A stretch of DNA of 64,000 nucleotides from Brevibacillus laterosporus LMG 15441 (GTDB taxonomy: Bacteria; Bacillota; Bacilli; Brevibacillales; Brevibacillaceae). The translations under genes and the position numbers were made by a program. Of this stretch, positions 41,394 through 49,763 are shown one piece after another. The notes beneath the pieces were generated by a model that saw only the letters and a list, made by a program, of their open reading frames with translations, was not told the DNA's origin and did not search any database. The DNA is taken from the NCBI RefSeq assembly GCF_000219535.2, contig NZ_CP007806.1:2018501-2082500 (forward strand), written 5' to 3'. The stretch's first letter is position 1. The number at the start of each line of letters is the position of its first letter.

Positions 41394-41924
41394 GTGAAAT
41401 TACGTAAAGTACCTATGTTACTGTCACTGCTTGCCGCACTTACGCTCCTCTTTGGTGGCTGGTTTTTATACCAAAAGATGCAGATAGAAAGTCCATTACG
41501 AGAAAAGGCACAACAACTAACGTCGGCTACCTTGGTCGATTTTAAGATGAATAAAGAGCGTGTTGATATGAAGCTACAAGTCACAAATCCAGATAAATTT
41601 GTAGATGAATACCCGGAGCTGTTAAAAACACTTCAAGCCTATGCACGCGGGAAGGCTTTTGATATAATGCTTACCAATCAAGCTGATTCACTCAAGCCGG
41701 TCTGGAATGAGGGGCTATTTGGACTAACAGAGGCCATCGAAGGCAAGGCTTATAGTCAAATTCCTGCCATTTTAGCTCAAATGAAAGATCGTTATAAGCT
41801 TGATGAAGCATATGGACGCATTGACGATGCAAATGTTTATATTTTTTTGAAACGAGGAACTGATGAATACTACCAAATTATTCCTCGTAAACAGTCAACA
41901 AGCGAGGTGGTAAACCTTGGGTAA
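41394..41924 (+). CDS. Membrane-anchored partner of the short FtsH-like protease
   Basis: A 176-aa protein: short basic N-terminus, one membrane span (about residues 7-26, VPMLLSLLAALTLLFGGWFL), then about 145 residues outside with mixed alpha/beta character (VDFKMNKERVDMKLQVTNPD). No family was recognised. It overlaps the next gene, a short FtsH-like protease, by 8 nt, so the two are made together. FtsH proteins normally carry their own ectodomain between two membrane spans; the partner's lack of one suggests this protein may supply it. Start GTG 41394 with AGGGGAG 6 nt upstream; TTG 41391 is an alternative. Confidence 0.7.
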   Translation: MKLRKVPMLLSLLAALTLLFGGWFLYQKMQIESPLREKAQQLTSATLVDFKMNKERVDMKLQVTNPDKFVDEYPELLKTLQAYARGKAFDIMLTNQADSLKPVWNEGLFGLTEAIEGKAYSQIPAILAQMKDRYKLDEAYGRIDDANVYIFLKRGTDEYYQIIPRKQSTSEVVNLG

Positions 41925-43413
41925 AGAAATATTATTTGGTGTAGTACCAGCGGTTATCGTATTCTTGCTGTTTTTGGGCATTAATATTGGACCATTTTTG
42001 CTGTTTGGGGCCATTTTAGCAGGTACATACTTGTTGTTTTCCAAACAAGGTGGCATGCAGATTGGTTCCGGTAAAAGCAAAAGTGGCAGTCAGGTTGTGA
42101 AGAAATCCAATATTACCTTTGCCGATATCGGAGGACAGCAACGTGCAAAAAAAGAAATCAAGGAAGCCCTAGATTTCTTATTGCATAAGGATGCGATCGC
42201 TCAATACGGAATTCGTCCCTTAAAGGGTGTACTGTTAACGGGGCCTCCTGGAACAGGTAAAACGTTGATGGCAAAGGCCGCCGCCAATTATACGAACTCT
42301 GCATTTGTTGCAGCATCTGGCTCACAATTTGTAGAGATGTACGTAGGGGTGGGAGCTCAGCGTATTCGTGAATTGTTTAAGGAAGTTCGTTCTTTAGCAG
42401 AGAAAAACAATCAAGATAGCGGGATTATTTTTATTGACGAAATTGACGTTATTGGTGGAAAACGCGATGGTCAGCAGCAAAGAGAATATGACCAAACCTT
42501 AAACCAACTGTTAACCGAAATGGATGGTATGACAACAAGTGAAAAACCGCGCATACTCATTATGGCGGCAACGAACCGAAAAGATATGCTTGATGCAGCA
42601 TTATTGCGTCCAGGACGGTTTGATCGCCACATTCAGGTCGATTTGCCAGATAAACCAGCCCGCGAACAAATATTAACCATACACACAGAAAATAAACCAC
42701 TTGCACTTGACATAAAATTGGAAAAAGTGGCGCAAGAAACATTTGGGTTCTCCGGTGCCCAATTAGAAAGTGTGTGCAATGAGGCTGCTATTTATGCAAT
42801 GCGTGACAAATCAGATAAAGTGATGCAAAGCCATTTTTCGCTTGCTATCGATAAGGTAATGATGGGGGAAATGACCGATCGTGAAGCACCTCAGACTGAG
42901 AAGGAGCGGGTAGCGATTCATGAATTGGGACATGCTATTGTTAGCGAACGAGTACGTCCTGGCTCCGTGTCACAGGTAACATTAACCCCTCGCGGACAAG
43001 CATTAGGTTATGTACGTCAAAACCCAATGGACGATCATTATCTTTATACCCGTGACTATATGGAAGGGCAGATTATGGTTTGCCTTGCGGGTGCAGTGTC
43101 AGAAGAAATTTATTATGGCGGACGTAGCACGGGGTCTAAAAATGATTTTGAGCAAGCCCTGCAAATGGCGCAAGAAATTGTTCAAAGTGGTATGTCTAGA
43201 TTAGGGATTATTAATATGCAATATGCGGATAAAAATGCAATCCATCAAGAAGTACATTCTATCATTGAGGGATTGCTTGAAAAAACACGGTCTTTGCTCG
43301 GCGAACATGATTCAGTTTATCGCTATAGTCTACAGGTGTTATTGGAGGCTGAAGTGTTAAGTGGTGATCAATTCCGCGAAAAGCTGGCCGAAATAGATAT
43401 GGTAGTAGCGTAA
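41917..43413 (+). CDS. Short FtsH-like ATP-dependent zinc metalloprotease
   Basis: A 498-aa membrane AAA+ protease. Two hydrophobic segments at about residues 5-22 and 24-42 are separated by almost no loop, so the usual FtsH ectodomain is missing. The AAA module is complete: Walker A GPPGTGKT (109-116), pore loop FVEMYVGVGA (138-147), Walker B FIDEID (172-177), and the second region of homology TNRKDMLDAALLRPGRFDR. The protease has zinc motif HELGH (335-339) and third ligand D410 in STGSKNDFEQA. Canonical FtsH is about 600-640 aa, so this is a second, shortened paralogue rather than the housekeeping one. It overlaps its partner gene by 8 nt and is followed by a terminator. Confidence 0.88.
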   Translation: MGKEILFGVVPAVIVFLLFLGINIGPFLLFGAILAGTYLLFSKQGGMQIGSGKSKSGSQVVKKSNITFADIGGQQRAKKEIKEALDFLLHKDAIAQYGIRPLKGVLLTGPPGTGKTLMAKAAANYTNSAFVAASGSQFVEMYVGVGAQRIRELFKEVRSLAEKNNQDSGIIFIDEIDVIGGKRDGQQQREYDQTLNQLLTEMDGMTTSEKPRILIMAATNRKDMLDAALLRPGRFDRHIQVDLPDKPAREQILTIHTENKPLALDIKLEKVAQETFGFSGAQLESVCNEAAIYAMRDKSDKVMQSHFSLAIDKVMMGEMTDREAPQTEKERVAIHELGHAIVSERVRPGSVSQVTLTPRGQALGYVRQNPMDDHYLYTRDYMEGQIMVCLAGAVSEEIYYGGRSTGSKNDFEQALQMAQEIVQSGMSRLGIINMQYADKNAIHQEVHSIIEGLLEKTRSLLGEHDSVYRYSLQVLLEAEVLSGDQFREKLAEIDMVVA

Positions 43414-43415
43414 TG

Positions 43416-43449
43416 ACCGATGGATTCGTCTATCGGTTTTTCTTTTTGT
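43416..43449 (+). terminator. Terminator after the FtsH-like gene
   Basis: ACCGAT (43416-43421) pairs with ATCGGT (43432-43437), followed by TTTTCTTTTTG. The stem starts 3 nt after the stop codon. Confidence 0.7.
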
Positions 43450-43484
43450 CAATTAAAAAAGAATGGTCATGTTTCTCTTTCCTA

Positions 43485-43493
43485 CATACAATA
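43485..43493 (+). promoter_or_regulatory. Sporulation-type -10 element upstream of the 43527 gene
   Basis: CATACAATA matches the -10 consensus of both SigE (CATACAnT) and SigK (CATAnnnTA). A convincing -35 at the right distance is not seen (GTCATGTT ends 11 nt upstream), so this is suggestive only. Confidence 0.35.
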
Positions 43494-43526
43494 TCGTATT
43501 CATAACAATAAGGAAAGGAAAAGAAT

Positions 43527-44648
43527 ATGGCTAAACAAAACTTACAAAAGCAGAATATTAAAAACAGACAAAGGAAATTGAAAAAGAAAAACAAAGCTCT
43601 TCAAGAGTTAGATGCACTGGAAACAGCCTTAGTTAATAATTGGATTGATGATAGTTCCGATTTTTACTTCCAAGAGGAGGAGACCTCTATACCTCACTTG
43701 GCAAATGACGTGAAGACATTGCTACAGGAATCTTCTCAAATGGAAATCCGTAAGCCTAACCGCTCACTATCCAAAAAGCGAAAGCAACGAAAAGGTCGTC
43801 GAAAGCCAAAACGTTTATCTTCTAAGCGAAGCCCAACATATTCGGAACTTAAATTAGTGTCATCAAAAATTCCACAAAATCAGCAGCACTTCATTACAAA
43901 ATGGAATGATGAAGAAAAAAGTAATGACGAGGATTCACCTTATTCTGGCGTACCATCCTATTATGAGGACAGCGATTGCAAGCTTGTTGATGTAAAACCA
44001 AATATAGACGATCAAATTTTGTCTCAACTTCCGCATCAAGTTGCGCAATTTATGTTTACAATGCCAGAGGTTTTCGGGTTGACAGGGCATCATCTGCAAC
44101 CGTTGTCCGTATTGACTCGACATTTGCAAGATTTTTTAAACGCTGAGAAAAAAATAGAAGCTGAGCATGCAGTATCAAATCATTCAGATACTTCTGTTGT
44201 GGAAAATCAAATCGTTAACGATCCTCCAAGTGATCTTTCAAGTGGTTCTCCAAGCGATTCTCTAAGTGATCTTTTAAATGATCCTTCAAATGATCCTTCA
44301 AATGATCCTCCAAGTGTTCCATCTGAGGTGTCATTGGATCATCCACCGAATCAGTTGGAAATCATAGATCTACAACAAGTCGGAAAAGAAAACTTTACGT
44401 TACAACAAGGTCGCGTAAGAACAAGCTTGACAATCAATTTAACAGAACCCTTCCAAGAGAAGGATTATGTATTTATGGCAACGACAGATATACCTTTTTG
44501 TTTTGTCGTTGTAGAGAAGAAAGAATCGGATAAAGTGACTATTGAAATCTTACGTCAAATTGCTAATCGTGAGGTATCTGGACAGGTGGAATGGATTGCA
44601 ATTGGTACAAAAAGGGTAGAGGAGCAGGTAGTTGAAATAGTGCAGTAG
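43527..44648 (+). CDS. Repeat-containing, highly charged protein; possible spore-layer component
   Basis: A 373-aa protein that was not recognised. Residues 1-110 are very basic (KNRQRKLKKKNKALQELD, KKRKQRKGRRKPKR). A middle part (about 150-225) is ordinary and contains LPHQVAQFMFTMPEV. Residues 232-263 are eight tetrapeptide repeats of the DPSN/DPPS type. The last 90 residues form a beta-rich domain ending GQVEWIAIGTKRVEEQVVE. No signal peptide. The combination of a basic region, short repeats and a compact C-terminal domain, together with a SigE/SigK-like -10, is compatible with a spore coat or crust protein, but this is inference. Ribosome binding site AAGGAAAGG. Confidence 0.7.
   Translation: MAKQNLQKQNIKNRQRKLKKKNKALQELDALETALVNNWIDDSSDFYFQEEETSIPHLANDVKTLLQESSQMEIRKPNRSLSKKRKQRKGRRKPKRLSSKRSPTYSELKLVSSKIPQNQQHFITKWNDEEKSNDEDSPYSGVPSYYEDSDCKLVDVKPNIDDQILSQLPHQVAQFMFTMPEVFGLTGHHLQPLSVLTRHLQDFLNAEKKIEAEHAVSNHSDTSVVENQIVNDPPSDLSSGSPSDSLSDLLNDPSNDPSNDPPSVPSEVSLDHPPNQLEIIDLQQVGKENFTLQQGRVRTSLTINLTEPFQEKDYVFMATTDIPFCFVVVEKKESDKVTIEILRQIANREVSGQVEWIAIGTKRVEEQVVEIVQ
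44220..44315 (+). repeat. Eight tandem 12-bp units inside the 43527 gene
   Basis: Eight consecutive 12-bp units of the form GATCCTNCAAAT/AGT (starts 44220, 44232, 44244, 44256, 44268, 44280, 44292, 44304). Units at 44280 and 44292 are identical. They encode DPPS, DLSS, GSPS, DSLS, DLLN, DPSN, DPSN, DPPS. The array keeps the frame whatever the copy number. Confidence 0.9.
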
Positions 44649-44680
44649 CAATTTGACGAGCTTGAGATAATTACTAATGA

Positions 44681-44720
44681 GAAACACCATGGAGGCCATG
44701 GTGTTTCGGCCTTCTCTTTT
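44681..44720 (+). terminator. Terminator after the 43527 gene
   Basis: GAAACACCATGG (44681-44692) pairs perfectly with CCATGGTGTTTC (44696-44707), 3-nt loop, followed by GGCCTTCTCTTTTT. Confidence 0.75.
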
Positions 44721-44779
44721 TACTGGAGAAAAACCTCATAAATAAGGCAAGTGAATCAATGTCTGTGGATGCTAAAGGA

Positions 44780-45667
44780 TTAGCGCTTTGAAAATATGAC
44801 CACAATGTTTTTCTGGTTCTTTCCGGTAGGCACAAGATATGTTTGCTTTAATGTGTTGTTACTCTGAATGGTAAAGGTATAGTTCATTTGAGAGACATGC
44901 TTTTTCAACGCAGGGGCTTGTTCCTTTTGCTCTAGGCAAGCTTGTTCATTGAGGTCAGCATTGTCATGTTTTGTTTCGATTTGTTTTTCCGATAGCATTT
45001 TTTCTATTTCTTCTTTGTGAATGTTACTTACCATACTCCCAAGCAATTGTTGATAAAGGGCGGGATCATGTATGGTGAGGAGGGGATGAGTTGCTTCATT
45101 TGCGATCTTTTCGGGGGTTTGTAACTTCTTCTGGGAAATGCCCCCGTACATATAACAGGCTAAGCTGTTCATTTCATGAGATTGTTTCCATTCGTTGTAC
45201 AGCTCGGATGCCATTTTTTCCATGAAAGCAAGAAAGAGAGTGGCTTGTTTGGCAGCAAGACCGATAAGTATTTTTCGGGGATAAAGATAGGTTCGATCTC
45301 GCCCAGGACTTTTATCCACATTTTTTACCTTAAGCTGTCCAGATGGGAGCAGGTAGAGATTTTTCTTATCCGGATCACCTTGTTCAGAACTAATTTTTTT
45401 AAAGATGAAAAGTAGCTGTATTAGCTTCAGCAATAATTCTGTTGTTAAGATCTTCGTTTGTAGATATTCACGCGAATCCATTCCGGTTATTTGTTTCATT
45501 ACAATGTTATTGTTGTCGCAAATACTATTCATTAATTCGAATACAGCCCCTTGTTTCCCTGTTTCGATTGGTTGTATTGGGGGCGGATTTACTACTTCCA
45601 CATCTTGATTTTCTTTTGGGATTACCCAAATGAGAGCTAAGCATTTAAGAAAATTGGTATACTCCAA
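44780..45667 (-). CDS. Uncharacterised protein on the minus strand
   Basis: A 295-aa protein that was not recognised. It starts with a TTG (45667) after AAGGAGGGGAC. The N-terminus (FLKCLALIWVIP) is mildly hydrophobic but not a clear signal. The middle has YLLPSGQLKVKN and a helical stretch IGLAAKQATLFLAFMEKMA; the end has beta-rich TFTIQSNNTLKQTYLVPTG. It is convergent with the 43527 gene and divergent from aspB, and has no counterpart in the B. subtilis order. Base composition looks like its neighbours. It may be a spore or surface protein by location, but there is no direct evidence. Confidence 0.7.
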   Translation of the reverse strand: MEYTNFLKCLALIWVIPKENQDVEVVNPPPIQPIETGKQGAVFELMNSICDNNNIVMKQITGMDSREYLQTKILTTELLLKLIQLLFIFKKISSEQGDPDKKNLYLLPSGQLKVKNVDKSPGRDRTYLYPRKILIGLAAKQATLFLAFMEKMASELYNEWKQSHEMNSLACYMYGGISQKKLQTPEKIANEATHPLLTIHDPALYQQLLGSMVSNIHKEEIEKMLSEKQIETKHDNADLNEQACLEQKEQAPALKKHVSQMNYTFTIQSNNTLKQTYLVPTGKNQKNIVVIFSKR

Positions 45668-45885
45668 AAGGTCCCCTCCTTACTGCTACATGACAGTATA
45701 TTTGATACCTTTATTAGATGCACCAACTCCCATAGTCGTTCATAAAATAGTCGCTTGTACGTTTGATAATAGCCCTTAAGATTCTATAACGAAGAACTAT
45801 ACATCTATATCTATGTGTGATAGGCTAACAATAAAGTATTTGGCATTTTTTATAACACGACGTTACCAGGAGGTTCAGGTTTTCC

Positions 45886-47070
45886 ATGAAACTTGCAAAT
45901 CGAGTCACAGTTCTTTCTCCATCTTCTACTTTGGCTATTACGGCGAAAGCAAACGAAATGAAGCGGCAAGGGATTGACGTTGTTAGCTTTGGAGCGGGGG
46001 AGCCTGACTTTAATACCCCGGAACATATCATTGAAGCAGCCGAAAAAGCGATGCGCGAAGGAAAAACCAAGTATACTGCAACAGCCGGTATTCCTGAATT
46101 GTTACAAGCCATCAGCAACAAGTATCAGCAGGAATATAATTTGACTTACACCACCAAGCAAGTCATCGTGACCAATGGGGGAAAACATGCCTTATTCAAC
46201 TTGTTCATGGCGTTGTTAAACCCTGGTGATGAAGTGATTGTCCCGATTCCTTATTGGGTGAGCTATCCAGAGATGGTCAAGGTAGCAGAAGGCGTTCCTG
46301 TTTTTGTTGAAGGAAAGGAATCCAACAATTTCAAGGTGACAGCCGAGCAAGTAAAACAGGCTATCACCCCTCGGACACGTGCACTCATTATAAATTCTCC
46401 AAGTAATCCTACTGGCAGCATTTATACGCGTAAGGAATTGGAAGAAATTGTTGATGTTTGCTTGTCACATAATGTATTAATGGTATCTGATGAAATTTAT
46501 GAAAAGCTGATCTATGATGGTCATGAAGCCGTTACAGTAGCCTCATTTGGCAAAGAGGCCTATGAAAACACAGTGATTATTAACGGAATGTCGAAACCAT
46601 ACTCCATGACAGGCTGGCGGATGGGCTACGCTTTAGGGAATGAGAATTTGATTCGTGCCATGGTTGATTTGTCGAGTCATAGTACTTCTAACCCAACTTC
46701 TTTTGCTCAATATGGAGCACTGGCGGCATTGACAGGACCTCAAACTTCCTTGGAAATGATGCGTGGCGAGTTTGTGAAGCGTCGTGATCGTGTAGTCGAT
46801 TTATTAAATGAAATCGATGGTGTGAAATGCCTAAAACCAGAGGGAGCCTTCTATGTTTTCCCGAATGTTGCTAAAGCCATGGAAAAACAGGGCTTTACTA
46901 ATATAGATGACTGGAGTAAAGCGTTATTAGAACAACAAAAGGTAGCTTTAATCCCGGGTAGTGGCTTTGGATCTCCTGAAAATATTCGCATTTCTTATGC
47001 AACATCTATGGAACAATTGGAAAAGGGCATTGCTCGTATTAAGCAATTTGTGGAAGGAAAGTCTCTCTAA
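45886..47070 (+). CDS. aspB: Aspartate aminotransferase (type I, subgroup I-gamma-like)
   Basis: AspB interconverts aspartate and oxaloacetate with 2-oxoglutarate/glutamate using PLP. The 394-aa protein has FGAGEPDFNTPEHI, KYTATAGIPEL, INSPSNPTGSIY, SDEIYEKLIYDG and the PLP lysine K237 in NGMSKPYSMTGWRMGYA, plus RISYATS near the end. CAGGAGG precedes the ATG. It lies directly before asnS, as in B. subtilis, and supplies aspartate for asparagine charging and the lysine pathway. The terminator stem starts inside its last codons. Confidence 0.95.
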   Translation: MKLANRVTVLSPSSTLAITAKANEMKRQGIDVVSFGAGEPDFNTPEHIIEAAEKAMREGKTKYTATAGIPELLQAISNKYQQEYNLTYTTKQVIVTNGGKHALFNLFMALLNPGDEVIVPIPYWVSYPEMVKVAEGVPVFVEGKESNNFKVTAEQVKQAITPRTRALIINSPSNPTGSIYTRKELEEIVDVCLSHNVLMVSDEIYEKLIYDGHEAVTVASFGKEAYENTVIINGMSKPYSMTGWRMGYALGNENLIRAMVDLSSHSTSNPTSFAQYGALAALTGPQTSLEMMRGEFVKRRDRVVDLLNEIDGVKCLKPEGAFYVFPNVAKAMEKQGFTNIDDWSKALLEQQKVALIPGSGFGSPENIRISYATSMEQLEKGIARIKQFVEGKSL

Positions 47071-47084
47071 GGAGGGGCTTTTTT
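47058..47084 (+). terminator. Terminator overlapping the aspB stop codon
   Basis: AAAGTCTCTC (47058-47067) pairs with GAGGGGCTTT (47072-47081) with two G-U pairs, followed by T residues to 47084. The aspB TAA sits in the loop. Confidence 0.75.
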
Positions 47085-47113
47085 CCATGCCGAAAAAGAA
47101 GCAAGAACAAGCG

Positions 47114-47143
47114 TTGAAATTAGTAGAGCGAGGATAGTATAAT
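47114..47143 (+). promoter_or_regulatory. Sigma-A promoter of asnS
   Basis: TTGAAA (47114-47119), 18-bp spacer, TATAAT (47138-47143), 40 bp before the asnS start. The leader is too short for a T-box. Confidence 0.7.
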
Positions 47144-47182
47144 TGTAAGGGTTATCTGGTACAGATAAATGGAGGTCTTATT

Positions 47183-48475
47183 ATGTCATTAATTACAATT
47201 GGTCAGGTCGGGCAACATGTCGGGCAAGAAGTCAAGATAGGTTGCTGGCTATACAACAAGAGAAGCAGTGGGAAAATTCAATTTCTCCAACTGCGTGACG
47301 GCTCTGGATTTATCCAAGGGGTTGTAGTAAAAGCAGAAGTAAGCGAAGAAGCTTGGAACAATGCGAAAGAACTAACCCAGGAAAGTTCTTTGTACATAAA
47401 AGGAATGGTACGCGCAGACGATCGTGCTCCAAGCGGTTATGAGCTAACAGTAACAGGAGTAGAAATTATTCAAATTGCTCAAGATTACCCGATTTCTCTT
47501 AAAGAGCATGGGGTAGACTTCTTGATGGATAACCGTCATCTATGGTTGCGTTCTCCACGTCAACGTGCCGCGATGGCTGTTCGCTCCGAAATTATTCGTT
47601 CCGTGTACGAGTTCTTCCAAATCAATGGATTTTATAAAGTAGATCCGCCGATTTTGACACCTACATCTGCTGAAGGAACAACTAACTTGTTCCATACGAA
47701 ATATTTTGATGAAGATGCGTATCTCTCCCAAAGTGGTCAGTTATACATGGAAGCTGCTGCAATGGCTTTAGGACGTGTATTTTCTTTTGGTCCTACATTC
47801 CGTGCTGAGAAATCCAAAACACGTCGTCATTTAATTGAGTTCTGGATGATTGAACCGGAAATGGCATTCGTTGATCATGAGGAAAGCCTGCGCATTCAAG
47901 AAAATTTTGTATCACATGTGGTTCAGTCCGTATTAAAGAACTGCCAACGTGAGTTAAAAGCACTAGATCGCGATACTACGAAGCTGGAAAAGGTGAAAGC
48001 ACCATTCCCGCGCATTACGTACGATGATGCGATTAAGCTTCTTCAAGAAAAAGGTAGCGAGATTAAATGGGGCGACGATTTTGGCGCACCAGATGAGACC
48101 GCAATTGCTGAGCATTTTGATATGCCTGTTTTCATTACGCATTATCCTGCGGAAATTAAGGCATTTTATATGAAGCCACATCCAGAACGTCCAGAAGTGG
48201 TTCTTTGTGCAGACTTGATTGCACCAGAGGGCTATGGAGAGATTATTGGTGGTAGCCAGCGTATTGATGATCCAGAATTACTAGAGGCACGTTTTAATGA
48301 GCATAACCTCTCTGAAGAAACCTACAAATGGTATATGGACCTACGTAAATATGGAACAGCACCTCATTCTGGATTCGGCTTGGGTTTAGAAAGAACAGTG
48401 GCATGGATCTGTGGATTGGATCATGTACGTGAGACAATTCCATTCCCTCGTCTGTTGTATAGACTATACCCATAA
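47183..48475 (+). CDS. asnS: Asparaginyl-tRNA synthetase
   Basis: Charges tRNA-Asn. The 430-aa class IIb synthetase has an N-terminal OB-fold anticodon-binding domain (about 1-110; [35 protein letters not shown]). The catalytic domain contains the class II motifs [21 protein letters not shown] (motif 2 region) and [16 protein letters not shown] (motif 3). The length fits AsnRS. TGGAGGTC precedes the ATG. It has its own promoter and a strong terminator, so it is monocistronic. Confidence 0.96.
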   Translation: MSLITIGQVGQHVGQEVKIGCWLYNKRSSGKIQFLQLRDGSGFIQGVVVKAEVSEEAWNNAKELTQESSLYIKGMVRADDRAPSGYELTVTGVEIIQIAQDYPISLKEHGVDFLMDNRHLWLRSPRQRAAMAVRSEIIRSVYEFFQINGFYKVDPPILTPTSAEGTTNLFHTKYFDEDAYLSQSGQLYMEAAAMALGRVFSFGPTFRAEKSKTRRHLIEFWMIEPEMAFVDHEESLRIQENFVSHVVQSVLKNCQRELKALDRDTTKLEKVKAPFPRITYDDAIKLLQEKGSEIKWGDDFGAPDETAIAEHFDMPVFITHYPAEIKAFYMKPHPERPEVVLCADLIAPEGYGEIIGGSQRIDDPELLEARFNEHNLSEETYKWYMDLRKYGTAPHSGFGLGLERTVAWICGLDHVRETIPFPRLLYRLYP

Positions 48476-48521
48476 TAGATTGTTTATCAATCAATAAACT
48501 TTTAATTTGTTAAATAGTAGG

Positions 48522-48558
48522 AAAACCTCTTGTTCAAAAATAAGAACAAGAGGTTTTT
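48522..48558 (+). terminator. Terminator after asnS
   Basis: A perfect 14-bp stem, AAAACCTCTTGTTC (48522-48535) with GAACAAGAGGTTTT (48544-48557), 8-nt loop, T-rich 3' arm. Confidence 0.9.
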
Positions 48559-48632
48559 CCTGTTTCCTATTGATTAAAACTACTTTGTTTAGGGAAGAAA
48601 AGGTTAGAAATGTAGAAAAGACGAAAAAACAG

Positions 48633-48662
48633 TTGAATATGAGAATGAAAATCATTTATAAT
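48633..48662 (+). promoter_or_regulatory. Sigma-A promoter of the iron-siderophore transporter operon
   Basis: TTGAAT (48633-48638), 18-bp spacer, TATAAT (48657-48662). The spacer and -10 are covered by a Fur-like box. The 331-nt gap holds the asnS terminator, this promoter, two Fur-like boxes and about 140 nt of AT-rich leader. Confidence 0.7.
48641..48659 (+). promoter_or_regulatory. Fur-like box 1
   Basis: GAGAATGAAAATCATTTAT matches the 19-bp Fur consensus at 14 positions by eye and overlaps the -10, so iron-loaded Fur would block transcription. Confidence 0.65.
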
Positions 48663-48677
48663 ACTCTTTGGATGATG

Positions 48678-48696
48678 GTTAATGAAAATCAATCTC
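48678..48696 (+). promoter_or_regulatory. Fur-like box 2
   Basis: GTTAATGAAAATCAATCTC matches the Fur consensus at 15 of 19 positions. It lies 37 bp downstream of the first box, inside the transcribed leader. Confidence 0.55.
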
Positions 48697-48806
48697 ATTT
48701 GTAATAATTTGTAATATAAACAATTACATAATTGATCCATAACACGAAAATAAAACGATTAAATACTAAAGATCGCATCAGTTGCTAATGTCATACGGGG
48801 GGAACT

Positions 48807-49763
48807 ATGAAAAAGAGATATTTATTTTTAGCATTAATCATCCTATCCATGTGCTCCTTATTTATTGGAGTTAAAAACATTACTCCACTTGACATTCTAA
48901 ATTTTAATAATGAGCAGGTTGAAATTTTCTTAATTAGCCGTGTTCCACGATTAGTTAGCATTATTGTGGCTGGTATTAGCCTTAGTATCTGTGGCTTAAT
49001 CATGCAGCAGATCACCCGTAATAAATTCGTATCTCCTACTACTGCTGGAACGATGGACTGCGCTCGATTAGGAGTGCTGGTATCACTCATGCTATTTACT
49101 ACGGAGAGTCCGATTGTAAAGATGATTGTCGCATTTATTTTTGCCTTAGGTGGCACCTTTATTTTTATGAAAATCCTTAGAAAAATAAAGTTCAAAGACA
49201 ATATCTTTATTCCATTGGTAGGTATTATGTTTGGTAATATTATCAGTTCTATAAGCACTTTCTTTGCTTATAAATATGACCTGATACAAAATATATCCTC
49301 ATGGTTACAAGGAGACTTCTCCATGATCATGAAGGGAAGATATGAGCTTTTGTATATTAGTATCCCGCTTGTCATTATCGCCTTTCTTTATGCGAATAAA
49401 TTCACGGTCGCAGGAATGGGAGAAGAATTCGCGGTTAATCTAGGACTCAACTATCAGCGTGTGATCAATATCGGATTAATCATCGTTGCTATGATTTCCT
49501 CTCTGGTATTGCTCACAGTCGGAATGATTCCATTCCTTGGTTTAATTATTCCGAACATCGTTTCCATTTATCGTGGGGATAATCTACGGAACAGTCTACC
49601 GCATACAGCCTTACTCGGAGCCGTATTTGTCCTAGCATGTGATATATTAGGGCGTATCGTAATTTTTCCTTATGAGCTCTCGATTGGACTTATGGTCGGA
49701 GTTATCGGCAGTGGAATCTTCCTGTATTTACTCATGAGGAGAAATGCATATGCAACAATGTAG
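48807..49763 (+). CDS. Iron-siderophore ABC transporter permease, YclN-like
   Basis: A 318-aa FecCD-family permease with about nine membrane spans. Diagnostic blocks are RVPRLVSIIVAGISLSICG, GLIMQQITRNKFVSPTTAG (usually NPLADP in cobalamin/ferrichrome relatives) and the cytoplasmic coupling region NLGLNYQRVINIGL. The order permease-permease-ATPase-binding protein and the sequence flavour match yclNOPQ, the petrobactin-type transporter of B. subtilis. ACGGGGGGAAC precedes the ATG. The substrate is inferred, not shown. Confidence 0.88.
   Translation: MKKRYLFLALIILSMCSLFIGVKNITPLDILNFNNEQVEIFLISRVPRLVSIIVAGISLSICGLIMQQITRNKFVSPTTAGTMDCARLGVLVSLMLFTTESPIVKMIVAFIFALGGTFIFMKILRKIKFKDNIFIPLVGIMFGNIISSISTFFAYKYDLIQNISSWLQGDFSMIMKGRYELLYISIPLVIIAFLYANKFTVAGMGEEFAVNLGLNYQRVINIGLIIVAMISSLVLLTVGMIPFLGLIIPNIVSIYRGDNLRNSLPHTALLGAVFVLACDILGRIVIFPYELSIGLMVGVIGSGIFLYLLMRRNAYATM

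Noticed and set aside
47087-47137. 16-codon frame MPKKKQEQALKLVERG between aspB and asnS
   Set aside because: Its ribosome binding site is the 3' arm of the aspB terminator and its end overlaps the spacer of the asnS promoter; more likely chance.
48507-48704. 65-codon frame after asnS
   Set aside because: Begins in the asnS terminator and spans the Fur-box promoter; no ribosome binding site.
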